A stretch of 64,000 nucleotides of DNA, taken from Anaeramoeba flamelloides (taxonomy: Eukaryota > Metamonada > Anaeramoebidae). The notes beneath the pieces were generated by a model. That model was not told the origin of the DNA, made no database searches, and was given only the letters and a program-made list of their open reading frames with translations. Position numbers and translations under genes: made by a program. Below, piece after piece: positions 35,729 through 45,429 of the stretch. The stretch spans positions 2,914,001 to 2,978,000 of the forward strand of contig JANTQA010000045.1 in the NCBI GenBank assembly GCA_027625915.1, in the 5' to 3' direction. Every line of letters begins with the position of its first letter. The stretch's first letter is position 1.

Positions 35729-37125
35729 TTGGAAAACTTAATAAAAATCGAAGACAAGACTAATTCTAAAATTATTTTCAAGTTGAACAAAAACTGTGGA
35801 CTTGTAAAGCTAGGTATAAAATACTCTGTCGAAATGGTTGGGAGAATTATTGTTGATATTATTTATTTGATTTTGGGAAAGCCATATGTTATATCACAGA
35901 AGCAAATTGCAAAAAAAAATAAAGTTTCAGAATCTTATATTTCTGAAATGAAATATTTAATAAGGGAGTGTATAACTATTCTACATGGGCAAGAAAGAAG
36001 GATAAATTACACACAAAACACAAATTTTGGAAGGGGATATTTGGGATAAAGACTAATTAAAACTTTCTATTTTGTCTTGCAGTACAAAACTATAAACTTT
36101 CGAAAACCTCGCTCACAAGATCAAATAAACAGAATTAATTTGCTTACTAGACTCATCAAACAAAAATATGAGAGGGGTTGTTCTCTCTATTTGATTGAAG
36201 TGAAAGACCTTTTGTATTTGGAAGATCAAATAGATGTATCAACAACAACAGTTTACAACCATTTAAACAAAAACACAAAGTGGTCACATAAGAAGATTGT
36301 TTATTTCAATTCAAGAAGGTATCTAGATCACAACTTTCATTTTCGATTAATTTATCTTCAAACAATCTCAAGGGCAATAAACCAACTTGGCAAAGAAAAT
36401 GTTTTTTTTAGACGAGACCGGGTTTAAAAGAAATAAAAGAAATTATGGTTGGTCTTTAGTTGGAGAACGACCAACCAAACCAGATGGAAGGAGGTGTGTA
36501 CCCAAATGGAATATGTTTTGCATGATGGGTTCGGAAGGTATATCTGCAACAAGGGTTATTTCAACAAATGCAACAGGTGGCCATTTTCGTGATTTTATGC
36601 TTTTAGATGTATTACCTATTGTAATACAAAAGCAACAAACCGGTTCGGTAATAGTAATGGATAATCACCCAATACATGTTACCCTAGAACCTCTTTTAAC
36701 CAATTATTTTAGACAATTCAATTGTTATCTCATTTACACCCCAATATACTCTCCGGATTTAAATCCTATTGAGGAGGTATTTGGTGTCCTCAAACAAATA
36801 CAGTCAGTTCCACTTTTAAGGCAAAAACATGCAACGGAATTTAAGGCACAAAAAAAATCTCAAATTACGGCACAAAATTCAGATTCTAGTAAAATAAATT
36901 GAAAAAAAAAAAAATTCCAAAATTTGTGCCTTAATTTGAGATTTTTCTGTGCTTTAAATTTCGTAGCATGTTTGTGCCTTAAAAGTGGAACTGACTGTAA
37001 TGAAAAATTACAGAGAAAATTGGACAGCGTCCCCTTTAAATTGTATAAACCAATCAATGTTTCAGTTCCAATTAAAACATTACTCTTTTAATTTTATTAA
37101 AAAAATATTTAACATTACCCTCTAA
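35729..37125 (+). pseudogene. DDE transposase of the Tc1/mariner/IS630 superfamily, disrupted
   Basis: Cuts and joins the element at TA sites. Three frame blocks are seen. At 35729-36049 there is a first helix-turn-helix (ISQKQIAKKNKVSESYISEM). At 36077-36427 a second HTH/paired-like half follows (VSTTTVYNHLNKNTKWSHKK). At 36387-36800 is the catalytic core: FFLDETGF (first Asp), VMDNHPIHV (second Asp) and YSPDLNPIEEVFG (Glu). I count 36 residues between the second Asp and Glu, so DD36E rather than the common DD34E. The first block lacks an ATG. The first-to-second join has an acceptor-like TTTTGTCTTGCAG (36070-36082) but no in-phase donor. The second-to-third change falls in a T8 run near 36401-36408. 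A P197 MITE splits the gene after GVLKQI; past it the frame resumes (MKNYRENWTASPLNCI) to TAA at 37125. Confidence 0.85.
36801..36997. mobile_element. Palindromic MITE 'P197', copy 5, inside the transposase gene
   Basis: 197 bp inserted at TA (36799-36800, duplicated at 36998-36999). Removing the MITE and one TA restores the transposase frame across the junction, which fixes the exact insertion point and the two-base duplication. Confidence 0.95.
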
Positions 37126-37180
37126 AAATCAAAACTTTAAAACCTCATCTCTTAATTTCTAATTTCATAATATTTGTCTT

Positions 37181-37593
37181 TGTCTTTTCCCAACTTATGA
37201 AAGAAAAAAATAAACAATAAAGAGTTGAGGAAAGGAAAAAAAATAAAATGGTTTTCTTTTTTTGCAAAGCTGGATGTATTTTAAATACGATCAAGCTTTT
37301 TTTTATTTGTTATTTTGTTTTTATTTGAATTTAGACAGTTCAAGAAAGTTAATACAAAGAAAAGAAATGATAAACATAAAGAGTGCGTTTAAGAATAAAG
37401 AGAAAAGTAAAAAATGTAGGGATGGGGGTTAGTCGTAGATTGTTAAAATTAGTAAAAAAAGGAGATCATTCAAAATAATTTTAAATTGTTTAAGTGTAAT
37501 TTGAAATAATTTGAAATGTGGTTGAGATGGTTTTCAACGGTTTCCAAAATCCGAATAAGAAGTTGCCGATTCACACCTGAGTTGAAACGGCTG
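37181..37593 (-). repeat. Right TIR of the large transposon
   Basis: Inverse of 32132-32546. Visible differences are one or two single-base changes and length changes in short runs, for example AATTTAAAATTATT against AATTTGAAATTATT. Ends at CTG before TA 37594-37595. Confidence 0.9.
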
Positions 37594-37705
37594 TAATTTT
37601 TGAAAAAATTGATTTCAATTTGTAGGTTTCATTTCTCTAAGTATTTCAAACAAATGAAGACAGTTTTGATTGATCTTCAAATTCAATCATTTGCAACTAA
37701 AATAT

Positions 37706-37829
37706 TTTTAAAATAATTTGAAATGATTTGAAATAATTTGAAATTATTTGAAATTATTTGAAATGGGTTTCAACGGTTTCCAAAAGTTGAATGAGAAGTT
37801 TCCGATTCACACCTGAGTTGAAACAGCTG
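37706..37829 (-). repeat. Solo diverged TIR of the same transposon family
   Basis: Just 110 bp beyond the right TIR lies another copy of the outer terminus, ending GAGTTGAAACAGCTG before TA (37830-37831). It shares CCGATTCACACCTGAGTTGA with the TIR but differs at several positions inward. A tandem of about six ATTTGAAAT(T/A)-type units precedes it. No matching left end is found nearby, so it is either the remnant of an older insertion or one end of a deleted copy. Confidence 0.75.
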
Positions 37830-38055
37830 TAAATAAAGAAAAAATGAACGATTCAACACAATAACAATTTTTTTAATATTTTCTTTTGGTAGTTGTTTTT
37901 CTTTGGTTGATCAATTATTAAAAATTTATTCAAAAATTCCACTACTTTCACGATCTCCAAAACTACGAAATAAACAATTTCGAAAATTAAAGTAGATTTA
38001 AATTGTGTTTGTTGGATTGATTGAAAGTAGTATAATGAATTATTATTTCAAGTTA

Positions 38056-38251
38056 CAGTCAGTTTCACTTTTAAGGCACAAACTTTCAACGAAATTTAAG
38101 GCACAAAAAAATCTTAAATTAAGGCACAGTTTTTGGAATTTTAATTTTCACAAATTATTTTACTAGAATTTGAATTTTGTGCCTTAATTTGAGATTTTTT
38201 TTGTGCCTTAAATTTCGTAGAAAGTTTGTGCCTTAAAAGTGGAACTGACCG
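38056..38251. mobile_element. Palindromic MITE 'P197', copy 6
   Basis: 196 bp between TA at 38054-38055 and 38252-38253, with arms close to copies 3-5. It lies only 0.5 kb right of the large transposon. Confidence 0.9.
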
Positions 38252-38366
38252 TAATTGGTTTCTTCTTTGAATTGATTTGATTTTTCGTTTTTTGTAAGGT
38301 TCCCAATGAAAAAACGGTGTTGAACTTTTTTTGTCCCTGTTTCTCTTTTTTTCAGATGGAAACCAA

Positions 38367-38495
38367 ATCAAAAAATTTCAAATTTTTTTTTAATACAAAT
38401 TATTTTGCTAGAATCTAAATTATGTGCCTTAATTTGAGATTTTCATTGTGCCATATTTTTCGTAGAAGTTTGCACCTTAAAAGTGGAACTGAATG
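38367..38495. mobile_element. Palindromic MITE 'P197', half copy
   Basis: Only the spacer and right arm are present (CTTAATTTGAGATTTTCATT, then CCTTAAAAGTGGAACTGAATG before TA). Its left arm is missing, and it begins about 115 bp beyond copy 6. Either a deletion or an abortive hairpin event could explain it. Confidence 0.75.
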
Positions 38496-38499
38496 TACG

Positions 38500-39535
38500 A
38501 TCTTGTTATTTAGTATACCAATGGATATATAAATAGGTGATTTTTTAACAAGGATATTTTATTCCTTAAAGTTAACTTCTTTTATAAATTACTCTTTATC
38601 AGAGAGACCCCCATTATTATTTAAATAATTTCTCACTTTCTTCTGAGAAGAATTGAGATAGATTCTCTATTTTTTTTCTAGATTGATTTAAACCATTATG
38701 AACTGATGTTAAATTGTTTGCAATTGACACTGTTATAATTCAATTAGGATTGTTAATAAAAAAAAATGCCAAATATAATATATATATATATATATAAAGA
38801 TTTAATATTTTAATATTTTAGAATGGATCCAAAGAACAATGATAAATCCCCCCCCCAAAAAAAAAAAATAAAATAAAATAAATGTTGTGTCTTGATCTTT
38901 GTCTTTTTATACAAAAACATTTCAAAATACAACAATTATAAAGCTAAGACAAATTTCAAAATATTAATCAACATCTTGCAACAAAAAAAAAAATCAAAAC
39001 TGTTATAAGCAGTCAAATATTATATGTTATAGAAACATTGGATTCAAAATACAAATATTTTTGTTGAATATGTCAGTGGATAATAAAAAAAAATAAAAAG
39101 AAAAAAAAATATAATATTTTTATTAATAAATCCATGTTCAACATTGAATAGTTGTAAAATAAGAGTTAAATTTGGCCACACAGTATATGAATAATACATG
39201 AAGAATGAAAATATTTCAATAATCAAAATCTTATATTTTTATGAAATAGCAGATAATCAGTTCTGCCCTAAGAGACACAAGTTTTGAACCAAATTTAAGA
39301 TATAAAAAAATTACAATTTGTGGCAATTTTTTTTCAGAATTTTTTTAACTAGAATCTGGAATTTGTACTTTAATTTCAGATTTTATTTCAATTCAATAGT
39401 AAAAAATTTGAAAATTTTTTGCTTCCAGCTTCTGTTATTTTATTATATTTTAAAATTATTTTAAATTCCTTGTTATCTTTCAAATAGTGAATCGATTATT
39501 TTGACTATTAAAGAATTGTTTGTTCCTTTAAATTG

Positions 39536-39572
<37 letters not shown>

Positions 39573-40333
39573 ATTTTTCCGTTAGGTTTTTTTTTAATTT
39601 TTGAAATATACAGAATATTTCTTAAATTTTTGCTTTATCCCAAAAAGTTAAAAAAACATATGAAACAGAATATTTATCACCAGATATTTTTTTTCAGTAT
39701 TTGGGATTTTTTGGATATTTAGAGTGTTTTCTAAACTATTAGTTACTAACCCTTGGAAAAAATATACTAACGTTGAATTTATGGAAAATTCATTGTTAAT
39801 TCCATTTAAAATTATGCTCCAAAATGTACCTTTTTTTTTCTCGACTAGAGACTTTTGATAATGGTAGTACTGCTAACAATAATGAATACTACACCTTCAA
39901 GATTTTTAAAACCGAAATGTTGATTGTGTTGTGAATAAACCCAATTAATAAAGATGAAATGAAAATTGTAGTTATCATTTTGTTTAACTTAAAAATTTTA
40001 ATTTTCTTTTTTCATGCTTGTGAAGTGTAATAATAATCTAAACATTTTAACAAAGAATTTTCTTTCAATTTATTTTTTGAGAGTTTTCGGTTAAAAATCG
40101 GGGTTAGTGTATCAACTTCGGATATAAAAACCTTCGAATTCAATCATAATTATACTATTTCTAAAGTAATAATCTTATAATTTATAATATTTTTACCTCA
40201 TCAAAATTATTTTTCATCTTTTCATTTTTTTTTTTTTTTTGGTTATCAAAAAGAAAATGAAGCGAATTCAATTCATAAACTATTCATCGAAAACTGATAA
40301 GTTAACTTATATATATATATATATATATATATA
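38500..40333. other. Repeat-rich AT stretch with microsatellites
   Basis: Contains (TA)n at 38779-38797, 39540-39570 and 40309-40333, a highly diverged half-MITE at about 39257-39390, an R1 fragment at 39575-39660, and two blocks (39390-39660 and 39860-40000) colinear with 62150-62410 and 63218-63440. No gene seen. Confidence 0.5.
39257..39390. mobile_element. Very diverged partial 'P197' MITE
   Basis: CAGTTCTGCCCTAAGAGACA followed by AACCAAATTTAAGA and, later, TACTTTAATTTCAGATTTTA matches the P197 arm order with many changes. The far end is not recognisable. It is the oldest-looking member, so the family has been active over a long period. Confidence 0.5.
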
Positions 40334-40530
40334 CAACCAGTTTCACTTTTAAGGCACAAACTTTCAACGAAATTTAAGACACAAAAAAATCTCCAATTCA
40401 GGCACAAAATTTGAAATTTTTTTTTTTACAATTTATTTTTACTAGAATTTGAATTTTGTGCTTTAATTTGAGATTTTTATTGTACCTTAAATTTCGTTGA
40501 AAGTTTGTACCTTAAAAGTGAAACTGACTT
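40334..40530. mobile_element. Palindromic MITE 'P197', copy 7, next to a (TA)n tract
   Basis: 197 bp with slightly altered termini (CAACCAG..., ...CTGACT) inserted at the end of a (TA)n microsatellite (40309-40333). A TA tract is a natural target for a TA-duplicating element. Confidence 0.85.
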
Positions 40531-40532
40531 TA

Positions 40533-40936
40533 TATAAATCTATATTGTCAACCATAACTTTTTACTCGACAAATTATTTAAATTTGTTTGATTTGAACCC
40601 CCTTTAAATTTCTATTAAAAATTCTTTAGATTTATCAATTATTTTGATCAATCCTAAATTCAACTTTTAAATCATTAAAAGTAAAAAACTTAATAGACTA
40701 TTTTGAATACCATTTTAATTGTCCAAAAAAAATTGAAAGATCAAAAAAAATTATTTTTTGATTTCCTTTCAAAAAAAAAAATTGACAAAAAAATGTTTTA
40801 TCTAAAGGTTTCAAAAAAAAAATATATGTTTCAAAAATCCAATTGTTTGTCTTCTGACTTGTTCAAATTTATTTTTAAAAGCAATTTTCTCTTTTTAATT
40901 AATTAATTTATTTTTACTTTTTGTGGAAAATTTAGT

Positions 40937-40973
<37 letters not shown>

Positions 40974-41217
40974 AACTTATTACATTAATATAACAACAAG
41001 ACCAAAGGGGGGTTATTGGGACGAATAGAATAAAACTCTTTTTCTTCTGAAAAAAAAAAATAATAAAAATTTTATATAAAAAATAATAAAGATGGAAAAT
41101 TTTATTTAAAGAATAATAAAAAATAATGTAGGTTGGTATAAAAATAAAAGAAAAAAAAAAAACAGTGAAGAGCAAAACGGTTAAGATTAAGAAAAGTGAT
41201 ATTAAATTCAGTATAAA
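40533..41217. other. 3' flank of PAS gene A
   Basis: Contains a (TA)n run at 40940-40970. From about 41030 to the stop of gene A the sequence is duplicated at 50100-50299 in front of gene B's stop, so the gene duplication included at least 180 bp of 3' flank. Frames at 40703-40906 and 40903-41175 are homopolymer artefacts. Confidence 0.6.
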
Positions 41218-43821
41218 TTAATTTTGTTTGGGTGTTTCAATCTTTTTTTTTGACTCGGTTGAAATTTTATCTTGTTTAATAAATTTCCGACAATTTTTAT
41301 TGAGTGTAAGAATAAAATTTGCATATTTTTGGGATTGTTCTTTTAACAATTGATTTTCTGATTCTAATTTCTCAACTTTGTCTTTTTCTTTAGATAATAG
41401 CTTTGATCTTGTCTCAAATTGTTTTTCCAATTCTTTATATTTGTTTCGATTTTTTAGATTTTGTTCTTTGGATTTTTTGATTAACCTCACTGTTTGGTCA
41501 TACAAATCATTTTTTTGTTTTTCGACAGTTTCAACTAGCAAATTTAAATTTTGAACCATTATCTTTTCATGTTCTGGCTCCTTTAAACTTCTAATCTTGT
41601 TTTTGATTTCATCAACAATATCAATAATTTCGTCTATTTCCATTAATCTTTCAATGCCTATTTGATTGTTTATGAAATATAGAGACAGTTATTATTATAA
41701 ATCAAGAGGGGTTTAAAAAGCAAAACAAAAATGAAAAATTATCCGTCAAATATCGGAATTAAAATATTTAAATAATAAAAAAAAAAAAAAAAAAAATCTT
41801 AATAAAAAAAAAAAAAAAAAAATTTACTAGTTTCTGGTTGTTGACTACTATCAGAAGATTTACTTGTTTTGGTTTTTGTTTCAAGATTATTTGAATTTAT
41901 TGAAGGTGTAGTTTTGATGGAAAATTCAGAATTACTCATGGAACTTGTATTATCATCGATTTCAACTTTAATAATCGAATTATCAACACTGGAGGGTCCT
42001 TTATTTTCTTCACTTTGAGAGCCAACGCTCCTAGGCTGAAAAATTACTTGAATATATTGCTTTTTACCGATCTGGATTAAAATTAATCTTACCCACAAAT
42101 CTAAATCTTCTCCAAGGCCTGTTATTGTCTCCCATTCTGTCATATAGGTACCATCTTTTGATTCCTTAACCTTCTCACCAAGTATTATGGCGGCTTTTTG
42201 TGAGTCGCATTTAAATTTGGTTTGATAAGCTATTTAATTTTGAAAAAGGGGAAGGAGTTAAATATTAGAAAGTAAAAAAATTAAAAATTGATTATAAAAA
42301 ACTTTTTAAAAATAAGACACCAATTTTGCAAATGTGTTTTAGAATATCAGTAGGAAACAAAAAAAAAAAAAAATAAATAAAATTAAATTGATAAACATAA
42401 TTTTTTGGATTCCCGAAAGTGGAAATCAGAATTGTGCGTAATAAAAGATATTAATATAAAAGAGCTTCAAGAGATAGGATATTAGTTTCAATTTTAGAGA
42501 GTACACTGGATTGAAAAACAAATTAATATTTTTGTCATATTCCATATGAGAAGAAGTCTCACTGAACATTACACAATCCAAAAAAAACAGGTGTGTGTGT
42601 ATTCACAAATTAGGATATTAATTAAGTAAAAAGACTCAGAAATTGAAATAATGGAGTACAAAAATATTATTTTTTGTTTTGTTTTAATATTTTTAAAATC
42701 CAATACTTTATTGATTTTTTGTTCTTTTTAAATTTTAAAAAAATCATCTTTTTATGAATTTCTGCCCCATATTTCGTTTTTGGAAATTTCTGTTTCGAAA
42801 CTAATTAGTTGAAATTGCTGTTTAGAAAAAAAGTTTTATAATAATTTTAACACAAAAAAAATCTATTTTGTTATTTCTGTTCCTTAATTCATTTTATGAA
42901 AAAAGATTACCAAAAAGTAATTCCAAAAAGACTCTGTTGTATTTTGGATCTCGAAGAACACAAAATTTGGAGATTCCTTCTTGAATTTGGAGTGAAAATT
43001 TAAATTTTTTTAATTTTAATTCGCCAACCCCCAAATAATAAACAAGCGATGTGGTTCTTTCTTGATCAATTTATGTACAAACACCACTATGAATACCCAC
43101 AAAAGAATTGTTCCAACTATAATAGCCATCAACCTCTTGAAAGCGAAGAATAGATGAAAAATGTTTTGAAACATGAGCAATTTAGAGTATTGTTCAAAGA
43201 AAGAATCATTGAAAAAAAATTAAGCTTATTTGTTTCTTTGGGTTTTTTTGGTCAACTTTCCACTCTAATCATTCTCTTTTATTTTTTTGTTTGGATTTCA
43301 ATTCTCACCAAAAAAAAAATTTTGAGTATTACACATTTTTATCTTTTGAATAAAAGACCTCGTATCTGGTCTTGAGACATAGTTCCATTTTCTAGTTTAC
43401 ACATCTTATGTGGGTCCACACTGCTGATGATGATTTGTGTCATTTTCTCACTTTGGTCTGTGATCCAATTTACAAATATGGGATTAAAAAAATTTTGAAA
43501 AAACTTGGATCAAACTTTTCGAAAAACTTGTGGAAAATATTTAAAAAAAAAAAAAAATCAAAAAGACTGAATAAAAATCGCAATAAAAAGAAATAGTGGA
43601 TCAAATTAATTAAACATACGCTTCGACATCCTCAGGATATTTTCATTTCCAGTCAATTTTTTAGCATCAATCTTAAATAGACGATACGTGGCTGTGGTTA
43701 TAAACTCTATTTTGTACTTTAGGTCAACAAAAGCAATTGACAACCCAGAAGATTCCAATTTTTTGAAATATTTTTTTTTGTGTCTTTTTTTGATTTTGTG
43801 TGAGTTTTCAGAGTTACCCAT
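41218..43821 (-). CDS. PAS-domain/coiled-coil protein A, three exons, 347 residues
   Basis: Exon 1 is 43821-43620 (202 nt), exon 2 is 42229-41828 (402 nt) and exon 3 is 41657-41218 (440 nt). Donors are GTATGT and GTAAAT; acceptors are AATAG and AAATAG. All phases agree and the joined length is 348 codons with stop. The ATG at 43821 gives MGNSENSHKIKKRHKKKYF, a basic start that may be N-myristoylated (MGNSE) and membrane-bound (inference). Residues about 20-140 form a PAS fold split by intron 1: FKKLESSGLSIAFVDLKYK in exon 1, then YQTKFKCDSQKAAIILGEKV and DLWVRLILIQIG in exon 2. Residues about 140-200 are acidic and Ser-rich (VEIDDNTSSMSNSEFS). Exon 3 encodes a coiled coil (QKNDLYDQTVRLIKKSKEQN). 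Likely a ligand or redox sensor or scaffold; no output domain is present. Confidence 0.75.
42230..43619 (-). other. Intron 1 of PAS gene A (1390 bp)
   Basis: Donor GTATGTTTAATTAA is identical to that of gene B; the acceptor TTAAATAG and the 20 bp before it are also shared. The first about 100 bp after the donor resembles gene B's intron (TTTCGAAAAACTTGTGG against TTTCGAAAAACTTTTGG). The interior is not shared and contains a small membrane-protein frame (43016-43174). Confidence 0.7.
43016..43174 (-). CDS. Possible 52-residue single-span membrane peptide nested in intron 1
   Basis: ATG at 43174 to TAA at 43016 encodes MFQNIFHLFFAFKRLMAII, then a strong hydrophobic helix VGTILLWVFIVVFVHKLI, then basic KKEP and a short tail. 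The frame is open about 15 codons further upstream without another ATG. It is on the host gene's strand and absent from gene B's intron. It could be a nested micro-gene, an alternative terminal exon or a relic. The composition is more coding-like than nearby frames, but no homologue is known to me. Confidence 0.35.
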   Translation of the reverse strand: MFQNIFHLFFAFKRLMAIIVGTILLWVFIVVFVHKLIKKEPHRLFIIWGLAN

Positions 43822-45429
43822 GAGATCTAGTTTTGACAAAAATTAATTAAAAATAAAAAATTAAAGTGAAAGATAAAAAAAATGATAAAACAAATTCAGA
43901 AATTCGGAATCTTTGTAAAAAATCAAAATCAAGCAATTGTAAGTCTTTTGCGATTTTTTTTGGCTTAATTTGGAAAAAATATGTTTTTGAATCGACATTG
44001 TCAGTAAATGGTTATTAAAATTTTGCTGACCATGGTAAAATAAGCACGGGGAAGACTGAAATCAAGGAAATTACTTTGTGTGGCTCTTTGTTGATTAAAT
44101 TAAAAAATGAGAAAAGTAAACAAATTTATCAGATTTTTTAAAAGGGAAACATTTGTCAAACGAAAACGATAGTTTCTTTGTGAGCGTTCTTCTCAGGGTT
44201 AATTTTTGAATTACTTTGCAAATAATAAATTTAAGTTGATAAATTTCTTACCTTTTAAATTTATTGTGAATCAAAAACCTAACTTTGAACTTACGATAAG
44301 TGTCTATTTTTCTTGTTCCTCAATAACCAAAACGTGATCGTTGAGAACACAAATATAATTTTACTAAGGGTTTTGCTGAATCTTTTTCTTTGTTTGTGAA
44401 AAAATCTTTTATTAATTTATTTGTAAGAAAGTAAGAATTTGGGTTATTTTTTTAAAGTTTATCCATTTCTTTTTTTTTTTTCAATTTGGTTGTGTCATTG
44501 TAAATAAAGTATTTCTTGGTCTCTCTCAAAATAAATTGCAACAAAAAATCAGAATTATTTTGGAATTAACGAATTTACAAATTTAGTTTTTGAGAATAAT
44601 TCAACTTATGCTTGCTTTTTCGAATTAAAAATAAAGTTTTAAATAACTTCGAAGATCTCACTACCTAGAATAGATAAAATTGATTAAAAACAAAAGGTAT
44701 CAATTGTGATGAAACTGGGTCTTTCGTCTTGGAGTTAACTTTCTTATTAGTAAGAAAAAATTTGCATGAAATTATTCAGGTAAGGTATTTTTTAATTTAT
44801 TAAAAAAAAACCCTAAAAAGAGGACTGAATATCATTTATTGAAAAATTTGAAAAGGAACCATTTCTTCTGAAAAAATCACCAAGGGTTCCTGAAAAATGA
44901 TCCTTACTCTTCGAATGTAAATAATTTTGAAAAATTTCTTTAAAAAAGTAGGAAAATCAAATTTTTTTTTGCCAAAACATTTTAAATAAGGGATCAAATT
45001 TTAAAACCAAATAATACCTTTCTTCTAAGACCACTCGTCTCTTGTAAAAGATGTAGAGAACAGTGGTTAAAATCAAAATATCATCTTTTTTATTACAGAA
45101 CAAAATAGGTTAAATTTTTTTTTTTTTTTTTTTCGAACTAACTTTACTTTTTTAATAGAGTGTAATACGTTATCTCTGATTTTTTTGGGATGGTTCATTT
45201 TTTATGAGCTGTATGGATATATTTTGGAAGGTCATGATATTGATAATTAAGCAGAGATTTCTGAATTGGAAAATAATAATCAATAGGAATTTTTTATCAC
45301 TTGAAAAATTGAATACAACAGTTCAATAATGAAACAGAGTCAAGTCATTAAAAATATCATTTCTAATTTATTTTGTACCGAATTGGGTTTTTTCTAAGAA
45401 TACTGTTAATTGCAAAATAAAAAGATCAA
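43822..45429. other. 5' flank of PAS gene A
   Basis: No gene seen. The first about 50 bp match the region upstream of gene B's ATG. A block at 44690-44770 (CTTTCGTCTTGGAGTTAACT) aligns loosely with 58160-58230 (TTTTGTCTTCGAGAGTAACC) in gene B's 5' region, so the duplicated segment extends upstream. Confidence 0.45.

Larger units (their letters stand above)
32132..37593. mobile_element. Two-gene Tc1/mariner/IS630-like DNA transposon with about 412-bp TIRs, 5462 bp
   Basis: TA borders lie at 32130-32131 and 37594-37595. The ends begin CAGCCGTTTCAACTCAGGTG and are inverted copies over about 412 bp (32132-32546 and 37181-37593). I count only five or six differences, so insertion is recent. Inside are two divergent genes, a DDE transposase (35729-37125, +) and a large accessory gene (34966-32704, -). 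They share an upstream region of about 760 bp. Two P197 MITEs have inserted, one in that shared region and one in the transposase. Without them the element is about 5.06 kb. Subterminal ATTTCAAATTATTTCAAATT direct repeats could be transposase-binding sites (inference). Confidence 0.85.

Noticed and set aside
36860-37057. Minus-strand frames containing SVPLLRHKHATKFKAQK, also at 38141-38371
   Set aside because: The peptide is the MITE terminus read through, so it recurs wherever the MITE lies; not a protein family.
39540-39570. (TA)n tracts here and at 38779, 40309, 40940 and 48711 as possible origins or regulatory sites
   Set aside because: Simple microsatellites, expected in DNA this AT-rich; nothing else supports a function.
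43154-43375. Plus-strand 73-codon frame with a hydrophobic core inside the PAS gene A intron
   Set aside because: It is on the strand opposite the host gene, is rich in homopolymer codons and partly overlaps the better minus-strand frame at 43016-43174.
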